Below the pieces are notes generated by a model, which worked only from the letters and a program-made list of their open reading frames with translations, was not told the DNA's origin and made no database searches. This document shows, piece after piece, positions 24,425-36,189 of a DNA stretch of 64,000 bases (within the stretch, counting starts at the first letter, position 1; every line of letters begins with the position of its first letter). The position numbers and the translations under genes were made by a program. Source of the DNA: Moniliella sp. 'wahieum' (Eukaryota; Basidiomycota; Moniliellomycetes; Moniliellales; Moniliellaceae); NCBI GenBank assembly GCA_003971905.1, contig RSEE01000109.1, forward strand, positions 62,001-126,000, read 5' to 3'.

Positions 24425-25859
24425 CTACTTGCCTCCTGCTCTTCGGGCGGGATAAGAACCAAGTAGGCACTGTCTGTGTCCGTACGGTGGGGTGGGCCTC
24501 CTCGTCAGAGGGGGACGTGGCCAAGTCATCATTATCGGGCGGCAGGCAATCTCACCTTCCGGTCCCGCCGCATCTTCCAGCGGGGCCGCTGCGTACCGTT
24601 TTCGCGCCGCCAGGGGCAAGAGCGCCGCTACGACCACGCCGCCAAGCAAGAGCATGTTGTGCCAAGAGAAGAGGTGCATCTCTTCGGGTGTTGTCATTTC
24701 TTCGAGCTTTTGGCCGACGGTGACGTGGATAAAAGAGACGGCGGCGGTGCCGGCCGCAGTGCTGATCCAAAACGGGACCAGACTCACGCCCAAGTGGGGC
24801 GAAGCGATGTTGACCACGCTATGGGGCGGGACGGGAGCCATGCGAAGCAAAATAAGATACGAAATCAGGTGCTCTTCCTGTTGGATCCGGGCTTTCCAAC
24901 TTTCCACCCGCTGCTTCCATCGAGGCTGGACAAGGAGCAGGGAGCCCATTGGTTTGCTGATAAAGTAGGCTACTGTCGCGCCGCATGTCACCGCCTGATC
25001 GCAAGCCGTGGGTCAGCCTCAGAAACAGCAATCAGAGGACAGAGGAGAGACAACAGAGAAGAGCAAACAAAAGGCACAAAGTAGGGGACAAGGATAGACG
25101 TACCGAGATCACCAAGGGGTACGCAACCGGCGTACTCCACACGGCACCAGCCAAGATGGCCATCCACATGCTACCTGGGATGGCAAACGCTTGGAGAAAG
25201 ACAAAGGTAGACGCCCAGCAAACAAGCAGACGCCCACTGAAGGACTGCTTATACTTGATCATCAAGGCATGGAGTTGCACCAGTTCATCAAACGAGCGCG
25301 GCAGACGAAACTTGTCTTTGTCCTCCACCTCGAGCGGCGGGAGACACATCCACAGCGTCGTGACCAAGATCGCAATGCAGGATAGGAACAGAGAACCAAC
25401 GATCAGTCCGACCTTGAACACGACCCACCGGCGCTCAGCCCTTGTCAACTTGGATGGCGTCTCGGCGCTTGGCGCGGGCTCGGGGCGAGCCGGGGAAAGG
25501 TCCCGCGCAGCCACGGGCGTGCCCCGAATCGGCGCCAGAACCGGTCGAGCATCGTGGGCGGCTCGCTGGTACACGGGGTATTGCTACGGTCGCAAAAGCC
25601 TCGGGGGGAGACGCCAGCACCGGCGTCCAACAGATCGTCGTCTCCCTCGGCGGGAGGGGGTGTGGAGCGAGAGACGGCTGTGGCGCCAGTCGGAGGGGGG
25701 GTCGGTCTCCGAGTCGCTGGACGGCCACAGCAGCGGCCGGGAAAGCTGCTGCGCGAGAGGGGCGACGCGTAGGTGGGGGGCAGTGGAGGGAGCAACGCGG
25801 GTCGCTGTCCGCCGCCAGCGACGCGGCGACCGCGCCGACGCCGACAGCGTCACGGGCAT
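24425..25859 (-). CDS. VTT-domain (SNARE-associated Golgi / TMEM41-DedA superfamily) membrane protein
   Basis: Multi-span membrane protein of the VTT superfamily; TMEM41B and VMP1 relatives are lipid scramblases at the ER, yeast Tvp38 is at the Golgi. After a disordered N-terminus rich in Pro/Ser/Arg come a first helix (VFKVGLIVGSLFLSCIAILV), the re-entrant-loop block FVFLQAFAIPGSMWMAILAGA, then, after a 109-nt intron (24995-25103), AVTCGATVAYFISKPMG, YLILLRMAPVPPHSVVNIAS and LGVSLVPFWISTAAG. The RMAPVPPHSVVNIASPHLGV segment matches the TMEM41-type R-x-T/A-P-x-x-P-x-x-x-x-N motif better than Tvp38. The intron junction VIS/AVTCG is exact. Start taken at the ATG at 25859, but the N-tail contains frame changes (near 25600 and 25480), so it could begin at 25574. 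A C-terminal helix NMLLLGGVVVAALLPLA follows. Confidence 0.8.
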
Positions 25860-26554
25860 CCTGGCACCCGGGGCGAGGGGGCAGAGGGGGAGACCCTGAC
25901 ACTGGCCTCGTGGCGCGCCGGGCGGGAGTGATGGGGCCGGCTGCGTGACTGTGACGCGTGGGCGGCTTTGCTCTGCGGCCGAGAGAGTGTGTGTGCCGAG
26001 GGACAGCGGCGGCGCAGGCGAGAGACGACGGCGGCCAGCGCGGCGCAGGAGGTGGTGGTGGGGCGACGAGAAGCGGCGGACGCCGTGGCGAAACAGGAAG
26101 GGGCTCTTTTTGCTGAGACCTGGCAGACTGCGTGGGGCTGAGGCAGCGGAGCTTAAATATGTCGCTCCCAGCGCCAAAACAGGCGCCAGCCGCCGACGGA
26201 GAGCAGAACTCAAACCCACGTCGTTCCACTTGCCCACGGCCACCATCCCCTGTCTCCGCCTCGCGGTCCCTGCTCCCGCGGTCCCCTGCTCCCGCGGTCC
26301 CCTGCTCCCACGGCCCGCTGGCTGCTCGAGCAGCTGCAGGTCTGGGCAATCCATTTGTCTGCCGTGCCCGCCACACGGCGAGGAAAGGAAGCAGGCGTGC
26401 TGGGCGCTGAGCGCGGGGACGAGCAATGCGCACCGCAGGCGGTGGTGGGTCTTTTGGCCGAGGGCAGTGAACGTGGAGCGGCGATGGGGAAGGCACGCTG
26501 AGACGCAACTCATGGCGCGGGACAGCAAGGCAGAGCAGAGCAGCGAAAAAAAGT
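25860..26554. other. Intergenic, promoter of the VTT gene and 3' flank of tRNA-Glu
   Basis: No gene recognised. A repeated gctcccgcggtcccct-type direct repeat occurs near 26270-26310. A run of seven A at 26546-26552 is the RNA polymerase III terminator (T run on the minus strand) of the neighbouring tRNA. Confidence 0.5.
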
Positions 26555-26641
26555 TCCCCGACCGGGAGTCGAACCCGGGTCTTGACGGTTCCCTGCGGTG
26601 GCAGTGAGAGCGTCACATCATAGCCGTTGGACCATCGAGGA
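26555..26641 (-). tRNA. tRNA-Glu (CTC) with 16-nt intron
   Basis: All arms fold. Acceptor TCCTCGA pairs with TCGGGGA (one G-T wobble); the D arm carries the A-box TGGTCCAACGGC; the anticodon stem is TGACG/CGTCA with loop CT-CTC-A-C; the T arm is CCGGG-TTCGACT-CCCGG (B-box). A 16-nt intron (26589-26604) sits at the canonical position after base 37. A T run follows directly as Pol III terminator. CCA is not encoded, as expected for a eukaryote. The gene lies 201 bp upstream of, and divergent from, the G-alpha gene. Confidence 0.95.
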
Positions 26642-26842
26642 GGCATGGCAACTAGACAGATCTCCGAGCCCCTAGCTGCTGTTGCGATCGATGACTACCA
26701 CCCATGACTTTGAACATTGCCGATTCCTGATCGGTGACCGCTGACCGGTGAGCGCGTGGGCGCCACACGGAAGCGCGCGTTGCGCGTTGGGCTGCCCGCC
26801 GTGCTCCTGTCGCTCCCACCTCCACCCCCTCTCCTCCTCGCC

Positions 26843-27904
26843 ATGGGCTGCACCGCCTCTCGCCCCGACGACTCGGCCGCTGCTGCCCGGAGCGACGCCA
26901 TCGATGCCCAGCTCAAGGCCGACCGCATGGCCCAGCGCAACGAGGTCAAACTCTTGCTCCTCGGCGCCGGCGAGTCGGGCAAGAGCACGGTGCTCAAGCA
27001 GATGAAGCTCATCCACCACGGGCCCTACTCCGAGGCGGAGCGTGCGTCGTACAAGGAAATCATCTTCTCCAATACCGTTCAGAGCATGAAAGTTCTGCTC
27101 GAGGCCATGGAGGTCCTGGACCTACCACTTGCCGACCAACAAACCGTCCCCGCCGCCCAACTCGTCGTCGCTGCGCCCGACCAGATGGAAACCGATGCGC
27201 TCCCACCCGCGTTGCAGCAGGCCATTGCGACGCTATGGCACGACGCTGGCGTACAGTCGTGTTTCGCCGCGCCCGCGAATTCCAGCTGAACGATTCGGCG
27301 CCGTATTACTTTGACGCGATTGCCCGCATTGGTGCGCCAGACTACCTGCCAACAGACCAGGATGTGCTCCGCTCGCGCGTCAAGACCACCGGCATCACCG
27401 AGACTCGGTTCGAGATTGGTCGGTTGACATACAAACTGTTTGATGTGGGCGGACAGCGATCCGAGCGCAAAAAGTGGATCCACTGTTTTGAAGGCGTCAC
27501 TGCCGTTCTCTTTCTCGTGGCCATTTCCGAGTACGACCAAGCGCTGTACGAGGACGCCAGTGTCAACCGTATGCACGAGGCCTTGACGCTTTGACTCGAT
27601 CTGCAACTCGCGCTGGTTCTTCAACTCTTCCATCATCCTCTTTATGAACAAGGTCGATCTCTTCCGCGAAAAGATTGCTGTCTCGCCGTTGGCCAACTAC
27701 TTTGCTGACTACACTGGCGGGTCGGATTACACTGCTGCGCTCGAATACTTGACAGCCAAGTTTGTTCATCTGAACCAGAACCCGGCCAAGACGATCTACA
27801 CGCACTACACCTGTGCCACGGACACCCAGCAGATCAAGTTTGTCATGTCGGCAGTCAACGATACCATCATCTCGAACAACTTGCGCGACTGCGGCCTGCT
27901 CTAA
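26843..27904 (+). CDS. Heterotrimeric G-protein alpha subunit, group I (GNA-1/G-alpha-i-like)
   Basis: Membrane-anchored GTPase switch coupling seven-transmembrane receptors to cAMP or MAP-kinase signalling. MGC at the N-terminus gives myristoylation (G2) and palmitoylation (C3) sites. G1 is [10 protein letters not shown]2 [10 protein letters not shown] with the switch I Arg, G3 [18 protein letters not shown]4 NKVDLF and G5 TCATDTQQI. The C-terminus NNLRDCGLL has Cys at -4, the pertussis-toxin-type position of the Gi class. Sequence blocks such as [20 protein letters not shown] and YLPTDQDVL follow Neurospora GNA-1 closely. No intron is present, which is unusual for fungal G-alpha genes. Frame changes lie near 27282 (one base short in a C run between CFA and RAREFQLND) and 27592 (T run, ALTLFDSIC). 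Length is about 355 residues, normal. Confidence 0.95.
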
Positions 27905-28906
27905 TTTGGGCGGGATAGATTCCCTTGGTGCTGCCCTTTTGCCCCTGGACCCCTCCCCCCTCCTCCCCCCCATTTCGCCTGTCTGCCCTTCCCGGTGTCC
28001 TGCAGGCCTATTCCCTCGGCCGTTCGGCACCCTCCTTGTATTGTCCCCTAGCCCCTTCCCCGCCCTGACCAGTGAACGCGCTTGGCTCCCTGCTCCTGCT
28101 TTGTCCCGTACGAGCGCAGACGCGCGAAGGATGCCACCCTCGTTCACGGCTGCGTTCCTGGTCTGCGATGTCTGCCTCGCTGGCCTGTCTCCATACCCCT
28201 GTTTCCGCTTCCCGGGCTGGCGTCAGGACGCGTCAGCCCGCTCTCAGATCTCTGCCTTTTGGTCGGCCGGCGTGCGCGCGCTGCGGACACGGACCCAATG
28301 CAGTATGGCCGGCCATGGTAGTTGGTGTGGCGGCGTAACTCTACGCACAGTCGCCCTTGTCGCGGTGGGTGCTGGTGGGGGCGGCTGGGAGCTTAGCTGG
28401 AAAGAAGGCTGCGTGGGATGTGATGAGCGTGTACTTGAGAGCCACTGCGGGGCAGCAACCGCAAACCAGTGCCCACCTCGTTTGGATTGGCCGACGGTTG
28501 CTTGCCTTGCAGGCGAGCCGCCACGTGACCCCCCGCGGTAGGGTTGGGCGGAGCAACCCTATTGGTGCGCGGGTTGCTGCGGAAGGGCGCGGCGCAGGGC
28601 CAGTGTGAACCGAACGCATGGGCAGGGGCGGGGCAGCAGGGCAGTGTGGGCATTGGCAGCGGCAAGGCAGGCAGTGCGTCTTTGCGCCGCGGCTGGGACG
28701 GCGGTGGAGACAGGACGGCTGGATGCGCCAGAGCACCGCCAGCGCACGCCTCCTCCCACCTGCCTCACCGCACCCGCCGCGCCGCGCACACCCAGGTACG
28801 TTCCCGTGGTGCGCTCGTCGTGTCCCCACGCCCCCCGGCACCTGCCGCCCGCGTGCCCACCATCCTCCCGCGCACAAGTGCTGACCCAGCGCTGCGAACA
28901 GACACC
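27905..28906. promoter_or_regulatory. Intergenic, upstream region of the L27 gene
   Basis: 1 kb without a recognisable gene. Pyrimidine-rich near 27940-28060 (3' flank of G-alpha), then GC-rich sequence up to the ribosomal-protein start. A gtacgt at 28796-28801 could be the donor of a 5' leader intron, but I cannot confirm it. Confidence 0.4.
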
Positions 28907-29316
28907 ATGGCACGCATCTACAAGCCTGGCAAGGTTGCTCTTGTCCTCCACGGCCGCCAAGCGGGTAAGAAGGTGGTGGTGATCAAGCAGCACGACGACG
29001 GCACCAAGGAGCGTCCCTACCCCCACGTCCTCGTGGCCGGCATTGAGCGCTACCCCCGCAAGGTGACCAAGGCCATGGACGCCAAGAAGGTGTCGCGCCG
29101 GAGCAAGGTCAAGCCGTTCGTCAAGGCGGTCAACTACAACCACCTCATGCCCACGCGCTATGCGCTGGAGCTCGAGGGCCTCAAGGGCGTGGTCACGGCC
29201 GATGCGCTCAAGGAGCCAGCGGCCAAGAAGGACGCCAAGAGGCGGTCAAGAAGCTGTTCGAGGAGCGCTACTTGACGGGCAAGAACCGCTGGTTCTTTAC
29301 CCCTCTCCGCTTCTGA
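28907..29316 (+). CDS. RPL27: 60S ribosomal protein eL27
   Basis: Structural protein of the large cytosolic ribosomal subunit. The KOW-type start MARIYKPGKVALVLHGRQAG is followed by KKVVVIKQHDDGTKERPYPH, LVAGIERYPRKVTKAMDAKK and FVKAVNYNHLMPTRYALELE, and the C-terminus GKNRWFFTPLRF is diagnostic. Length about 136 residues equals the family norm. No intron within the coding region. One frame change near 29240 (AKK/AVKKLFEERYLTG) separates the last 25 residues from the rest; the conserved residues on both sides indicate a functional gene with a sequence indel. Confidence 0.97.
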
Positions 29317-29760
29317 GCGGCGCATGGCGGGCTGCTAGCTGGGTGCTACGTGGGGCCTGGCGCGCTGGGATGGGTAACAGATGCATGTGTTGCCCACGTT
29401 CTGTGGAGGAGCCACAAACCCAAACGGGCGCACTGGTCCACATGTTCCCGACGGGGACGGGTCGGACGGAGGGGCCGGAGGAGATAGGAAACAGAGGGCA
29501 GGACTGTGCGGTGGTGGCCTGGACACGGACATGGCGCTGGTTCGCCTGGCCGGCGAGATGGAGCCAATGCAGCAGTGACTAGTGACGCAGAGCGGGCGAG
29601 GGCATACCAGAGCACAGCCGAGACGGGAAACGTAGACACAGGCCGTGTGCTCGAATTCCGCCGGTGGGAACCAGCCACAATAGGCAACAGCGGGGACAAG
29701 GAAACCGCCCATTTTATCACCACCACCAACCACCACCACCCCCGCCTCCAGCTTCCGTCC
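29317..29760. other. Intergenic between L27 and muskelin
   Basis: 3' flank of L27 and promoter of muskelin. It contains one copy of the 12-bp gtgactagtgac motif (29575-29586) and a cac/acc-rich stretch immediately before the muskelin ATG. Confidence 0.5.
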
Positions 29761-32700
29761 ATGTCGGCCGTCGACGGCGTGGCCCAGCTGGCGGGCGAAG
29801 TCGCTGCCAGCAGCGACGTCCCACTCCGCTACACCATCGCCTCCTCCACCGGGCACGTGGCGACTTCCACCCCAACCTCATCCTCGAGGACCGGCCGTAC
29901 GACAAGCGCAGCCGCTGGGCCAGCGCCGACCTGCCCTCCGGCGGCGGGCGCACCACGCGTGTCCATCTCATCATCCGCCTCGCACAGCCGCGGTGGTGCG
30001 GTCCGTCTTGTTTGGGAAGCACAACAGCCCAACCCGTGCAACCTGGCCGATTTCAAGATCTACGCCTTGCCTCTCCAGACGCGGACGACGCGTCGGATCC
30101 CCCGGGCCCAACGCTTCGGGGTCCGCGTCCTGCGCAATGGCCTCCGCAACGACTCGCAGCCAGAGACGTTTTTGCTGCGCCACCAGGACGCGGGTGGCGC
30201 AGTGTTCGCGACGCGGTATCTGATGATTGTGCCTCTGCAGGCTTTTGCGCCCAACCACTTGACATTTGGCATCTCGCCTTCCGCGGTGTATCGGATCCGC
30301 GCTTGGTGCAGAGTGTGCTGGATACATGGCGCGAACACCTCAACGACCTCGTCCTTCGTCTCGCGGCGAAACATTTGCGCACCACGGGGCATCTCGACGC
30401 GTTCCAGGCCCTGCTTGCCAGCGCCAACCTAGGCGGTTCGGCTGAGGGTCTGCCTTCGAACCAACTGAGCCCCATCGCGGCCCAGGTCCAGCACCAACTC
30501 CACCCCCCTGGCACGAATGCGGTGAACAAGCGTCCCTTTGAGCACCCCATCGTCGCCCGTCTCTTTGACGCCCTCGTCCTTCACGGAGACTTTGATGCGG
30601 CCGAGGCGTGTCTCGAGGAGCAGCATGTGGCGAAACAGGGACAGTATCTGATGGCCAACAGAGATTCAAACCGGGGAGGAGATAAATGGGTCTCAACTTC
30701 CCCACCAACCCACCCTATTTGAGCGCTCTGCCGCCCGGACCAGACCAAGGGCGCAATGGACTGCACCGTCCCCGAGCCACATGGCCGGCAGGCTGCCGAG
30801 ACCGAGGCCCCCGTTGCTCGTGCCGGTGCAGCGATGGCTGTGGACCCGGTCCGGGGTGTGGTCTACCTACTGGGTGGCTGGACCGGCTCGCACGCACATG
30901 GGTGATCTGTGGACCTACACCTTATCCGAGCGCCAGTGGCGTCCGCCCCAGTCCCGATCCGGCAGGACCAGGACCACGAAGTTACCACTGCATGTCCTGG
31001 GACGCGCGGAGTGGTATAATCTACCTCCTCGGTCGCTTTGTCGATACCAATGCCCATATCGCCGAGCTTGCGCAGGCTGCGGCACTGGACCCTACGGGTG
31101 ATGCCCGCCCATGGACGCTCGTCGTGGTCTGGCTCGAACCGAAGCTTTCTTGGACCAGCTCCGCCTCTCGGTCGACCGACCCACTTGGCCCCCACCGAGA
31201 GCCGTATGCCGAGGGGGTGCAGAGCCCACCGGCCGCAGGGGCGGCTGGCCCAGTAACCGCTTGGCATCCGATTGTGGGGGTACTCAACACGAACGGGGAG
31301 GTGGACATGTTACTCGCACGATGTGTCGGCGTCCGACGGACCGGTGCTGATGTATCGGCACCAGATGGTCGTGGACCCAGACGCGCAGATGATGTATGTC
31401 TTTGGTGGGTTCACTGTCAATCCCGATGCGGCGCCACGGGGCGGTCAGTGGCTAGGATGTGGAAGTACGATCTGGTGAGTCGGAGATGGGAGCAACTGTT
31501 TGAAGACTCGAACCCGGGCACGCCGCCCTCGAGGGACATGCGATGGTGTTGGAACCCTCGGTGGGGCGGTACGGGGTGCCGGGCCAAGGCAAGCGGCTGT
31601 GGATCTTTGGTGGCATGCGGGCCGACCGGGAATTCGACGATGTGTGGACGTACGACTTGCACACGCGCGCGTGCTTGCGCGAGCAACTGCTTCCCGATCC
31701 TGTTGCTGGCTTCCCGCAAATGGCTCATCCCCACGCATCGATCGACTGGGCCCAAAATAAAATCTACCTCTTTACCGCCGAGATACCCAAACGCGGCTCA
31801 GGCGCCCAAGACGCAACCTCCCGTGCCCGCAACTTGCTTTGGGCCCTCGACTTGGCCACACGGACGTGGACACTAGTGTGGCATACCCGTACTAGCAAGA
31901 CGGCCGGCACCGAGGCATCGACGGACCCGACCACCTCGTCCCGGGACTCGGAACGTCACTGGTCCCACGCTTACGCTTGCCGAACGTCCGCCCGTTCGCC
32001 CTCTGGTCCATCATCGACGCGTTTGGTACCCACCCTGTCACTGGGGCTGCTGCCGCCCGTGCCGAGGCCGAGGTCATGGACGAGGACCCCTGCAGCAGCG
32101 ATGAGGAATATCTGAACTTTGGCTTGGGGCCGTACATGCTCCGCTGAAGAGGCGGAAGGGTGGTGTCAATGAGGAGTGCAGGGATGGACGCTCGGTGGCG
32201 CCGGACCAAGCGGAGATGTCGCCGCGTACGAACCAGGCCATGGTCTTTGTGCCGCACCTGCGCGGTGGGGGAGTTCCTGATTTTCGGTGGGGCAACGCCC
32301 ACGCGCAGCATGCAGACTTCCACGGTTCGCTTGGGCGACACATGGCAATTGAGTCTGGTGCATGCGCCAGTGGAAGATTTGTTGCGCCAAGCGCGCTTCC
32401 TTGTGCGGCAACGCAAGTTTACCGAACTTCTTACCTCGCCTGCACCGGGCCACGATCAAGCGGAAGCCACCCGGTTCGCGCTTGCCTACCTCCAGTCTGC
32501 CGTGGCCAGCGTGGTGGATCAGCACAGTCCCCAGGATACGGCCACGTTCCGTGACTTGAGTGCTTCCCTGCTCCGTCCGCACTCGCCTTTGCCCTTGGCC
32601 TTGCCGTCTGACGAGCAGGCCGACCCCGATGTCGAGATGGAGGCCGAGGGAACCCAGTCCCCTCCCTCACCTACAGGCTCAGCTGTAACCGGTTCTCCTC

Positions 32701-32846
32701 ACTCCCACCCGCCCGTGTACATCCAGCGCCTCGCTCTCTTCCGCTCCCTCCTTGCCTTCTTCCCCCTGGACGCAACGGAGCCTCGGGACGACTTGGTTCT
32801 GGCTGTGTCCCGCATGGGATTCCGACGTCTTCCTTGTAAAGCGTGA
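29761..32846 (+). CDS. Muskelin (discoidin-LisH-CTLH-kelch), GID/CTLH-complex-type protein
   Basis: In animals muskelin is a subunit of the CTLH (GID-type) ubiquitin ligase. The order seen here matches: an N-terminal discoidin-like domain (LRYTIASSTGH, then LILEDRPYDKRSRW, PCNLADFKIYALP, FLLRHQDAGGAVFATRYLMI), a LisH-like helix pair (DPRLVQSVLDTWREHLNDLV), the CTLH-type FDALVLHGDFDAAEACLEE, and kelch repeats (VDPVRGVVYLLGGW, DARSGIIYLLGRF, MVVDPDAQMMYVFGGF, KRLWIFGGMRADREFDDVW, FLIFGGATP with LGDTWQLSL). The muskelin-specific tail QRLALFRSLLAFFPLDATEP is present. The vertebrate tail ends similarly. At least eight frame changes cut the reading; no intron is required. Only the locus, not an exact protein, can be given. 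Confidence 0.88.
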
Positions 32847-35800
32847 CGCGTGAGGGCACACGGTAGAGACCAAGAGAACGTAAGTGTGCTCCCACTTTCA
32901 AAAAGTTGAATTGCTTCGGCTTGTCTATACGATGAATCACCTTATTGTTCCTGTTGACGAAGTAGAAGGGCATTCGCAAGTACGTAAAAAGGATGCTGGT
33001 CGCGCCCGGTACAACATGCTTAAGTGTAAAGATGATATAGATGATAGCACATATAAATAGAAGGTGCGTGTACTGTGCAGAAGGTAAAACCTTATCGTCA
33101 GTTTCCCTCCTGTGCACAGCGCTCACTTGGATCATACTCCACGTTCCTCAAAGATCTGAGACCGCACAGCCTACTACTAGTATCTCGAGTTGGGGACGGC
33201 ACAGCCTACCAGTATCTCGAGTTGGGACGCGCCCTGGGGCCACACCCGAAACGTTTATACATCATGTGTTCTTCATGTTTTCAGCACGTCTGCACGCATT
33301 GAATGTGCGTGGCGACCACCAATGCTCTGAATGCAGACAATGGCATATGACTGCGGCCGGAAGAACCATACCGTCCATCCGCCCCACCCCTATCCCGGCT
33401 ACGAGAAGCAGATGTCAACCTGTAACGTCACAGCCTTGTGTTCAAACCGGCCCAAGCCTCAACGGGCTCTCCAAATCGTGATGGTCCCACCGACCTATTC
33501 CCTGTGTGTTTCTTCCTGGACCGGTTTCTACATACATCCCGGAGGGCTAAAAGCCAAGGATGACCGCCATGCAATCCGTCATCGACCCCACCCCACCCCC
33601 TGCCGTCCCCCCAGCAATCATCCTTGTGGCCCCTTTTTCTTCCAGCCCCATGCCTCCTCTACTCTCTCTGTGCTCTTGCCAATGTTTATGGGGTTTCCTT
33701 TAATGGGGGCCGCGGGCTCGCTATAGGATTACATCGAATACCACCAACACAATCCCAGAGGCATTTTCAAAGATGGGCGCCCACTGTACGGGATCAGCAG
33801 CAGCACTAAGAATAGTGCAATGTATTCGTCTACAGGAACGGCATCAGTAAGCCACTGCAGGCGCACCAGAACAGACATTTTCTAACCCGACTGCGGAAGA
33901 CGAGGAACGATTTGTTCAAGTAGCCGGGAGTGGGGCAAATGGACGACCTTGTGGGGACCAAGACGATGATCATGCCCCACGTGAAAGAATTAATGAGAGA
34001 CGATGATGCAAAAGATATGATGCGTGCCAGTACATCTTGGAGCGGCGCGGACGGTGGACATGACCATGAAGTCCTAATTCTCTGTGGGAGGCACACGCCA
34101 ATCAGCGGGTATTGCTCGGCAAAAGTGAGGTGATCCAAGAAAGAAGGTAAGGGGAACAGATGGTGTGTTGGTGAAAGTGCACATTGGTAGTCGGCCTTGG
34201 ATAGGAAAGAAGATGGTCCATATTGGGGGGAGGGGAAGAGGGCACAAGACCCCCCGTGGTCGCAGTGTGAACGATTTTGGTTGGGCTTGAAGAGACAAGG
34301 CCAGGGCGATTCAGCTCCACAAACGCAGCGGAAGCTGAGACATAAGTTCCATGGTGTATGGACACTGCGGAGCGACGGTCATATCCCCCTCCCCGTGGCA
34401 CACACACAGGCGATTTGCGAAGAAAGAATTCAGATCCCTCTGGTTTCCCCAAGAAAGCGGCGGGAGAAAGAGGGAGCGGGTGAGTTGGGCTGTGAATGTA
34501 GCTTCCTCTTGCGAGCAGCAGTGTGGTGATCGACGCATTGAGCGAGCCAGTTCAGTTCAGGGAGACCCCTCTGTCGAGATTATGAGGGAGCATAGTACGT
34601 AGCGTCTCCGAAACAGCGGTGTCAACCGCCGGACCTTTTCCACGGAGAGTCACCACCATATATATGCCATCTCAGGAAGAGGCAGATCGTCGAGTGGAAG
34701 TACTTTACATAGCACTACTTGATGAAGAGAAGATGTCGAGTAGAAAATGTCTCGTGCCTGATCTCCCCTACTGTTGTAATATAACACATCATATCCGAGG
34801 AGGACGAAATGCCCCTTTTCACTTGGTAACCCAGCTGCTGCGTTCAATGTTAGTCGAATTTGGGCTGAAAGTTCTCACTTCAAGCAATTTGGTGCACGAC
34901 CTAGCCCGCGAGGGACTACTCCGCACGGGGGCGTTTTCATCCTTCGGTTGTGCAGCCTTTTCCCACCCTCTCTGCCACGGTCGCCGCATTGTTTTGGTGC
35001 GCAAAGGAATGGCATCCCGTCGACTTTTCCTGACCCTTTTCTCGGGCGCTACTCATGTTGGTAGCTCGTAGTATTTGACCTTGGCCTGCCTCCACTCTCG
35101 CCACTTTTTGTCCGTCTGTTGAAGTTCCTCCATGTACGGTTTGCACGGTTGGGCTTTACGGTTGAAACGCGGCAAAAGGCTCCTGCAACACGGCACGCGT
35201 CTCCTCACACCTGTCACGGGGCGAAGATTAAGTCACCTTGCACAGCTACCTCTACTCCCTTATGGTCCCTCTCGCTTCTCGGCTTCTCTCCCTATCCCCT
35301 ATCACTACTCAAGTTCTCTATCTTTGGCTATCCCGACTCGGATACAAAACCCCCACAACAATCGTCTCTTCTCCGCTCGCGCTCGTCTAAATATCCAAAC
35401 AACTATACACATGGTTTCGACCCGGTTTATCGTCTCGTCTCTCACCTCGCGCCTCTTTGCTTGGTCCTCACTCCTTTCCCTTTACTCGTTTTCCCTTTTT
35501 TGCTGTAGATTTGTTGGTCATTCCTTTGTTCTCCTTCTATCTTCTGTAAAACGTGCCTGTTCTTAGATCCAATTGTGAGCGAGCCCAAGCCGCCCCGCCC
35601 ACCATTCTTTCCCCTTACCCTTCTTTTAGGCGAACTCCACTCTAGAAGAATCTCCTCTCCCGATGAGTGCGCTTGCCCTCCCTCGCCCATCGGAGCTACC
35701 CGCTTTCTCGGCCGACCCCTATTAACACGCAACATCCTTGCAGATGCTGAGACTGTGGTTCTGGCCGGTGAACAGGAAAGCACAGTACTCGCGACAGTCC

Positions 35801-36189
35801 TACGTTCACGCCAGCGTTCCTTGTACTTGGGATCTGAAACGCGTTCAATCCTCCGTGAGTCTTGTCTCCGATGGGCAGGGAAGGTCTCCGCCTGGGAAAA
35901 GCCAGCAACCCCTTTACAAAACACCTCACACCTCACACCTCTCATCCCACCATGAATATAGTAACCCTGGGAGCACGCACCGGCCAGTGCTGTGCTGGGA
36001 CCGCTGCCACATCTTCTGTCCACCCTCCCCACAAGATTCTTCATTCTCATTTGAGAGTTAAGTAGGCTGGGCTGGCGAGGTCACGGTCTGGGCGCGTGCT
36101 TTAGAGCGCGATCATTGGTAGAGTAAAGGGGAAAGAAAAGGTTTCATCTTCCATGGTGTGTATTAAAGTCTGTGGCACTTTGACAACAA
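32847..36189. other. Gene-free stretch, left of tRNA-Lys
   Basis: 3.3 kb without a recognisable gene; less GC-rich than the flanks. Contains a duplicated 31-35 bp segment (33164-33229) and, from about 35230 to 35540, a strongly pyrimidine-rich plus strand leading into an ATG at 35411 that opens only a 51-codon frame. Small frames 35575-35955 (plus) and 33041-33481 (plus) have no recognisable motif. Confidence 0.5.
33164..33229. repeat. Tandem duplication of a 31-35 bp segment
   Basis: Copy 1 (33164-33198) and copy 2 (33199-33229) share gcacagcctac, agtatctcgagttggg and gacg, and differ by a 4-bp and a 1-bp length change. Confidence 0.85.

Noticed and set aside
25584-26528. Long minus-strand open frame upstream of the VTT gene as one long N-terminus
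   Set aside because: It continues through sequence with promoter-like repeats almost to the tRNA; composition changes at about 25860, where a plausible ATG exists.
28544-28906. In-frame extension upstream of the eL27 ATG
   Set aside because: eL27 begins MARIYKPGKV in all family members; the upstream frame is open by chance.
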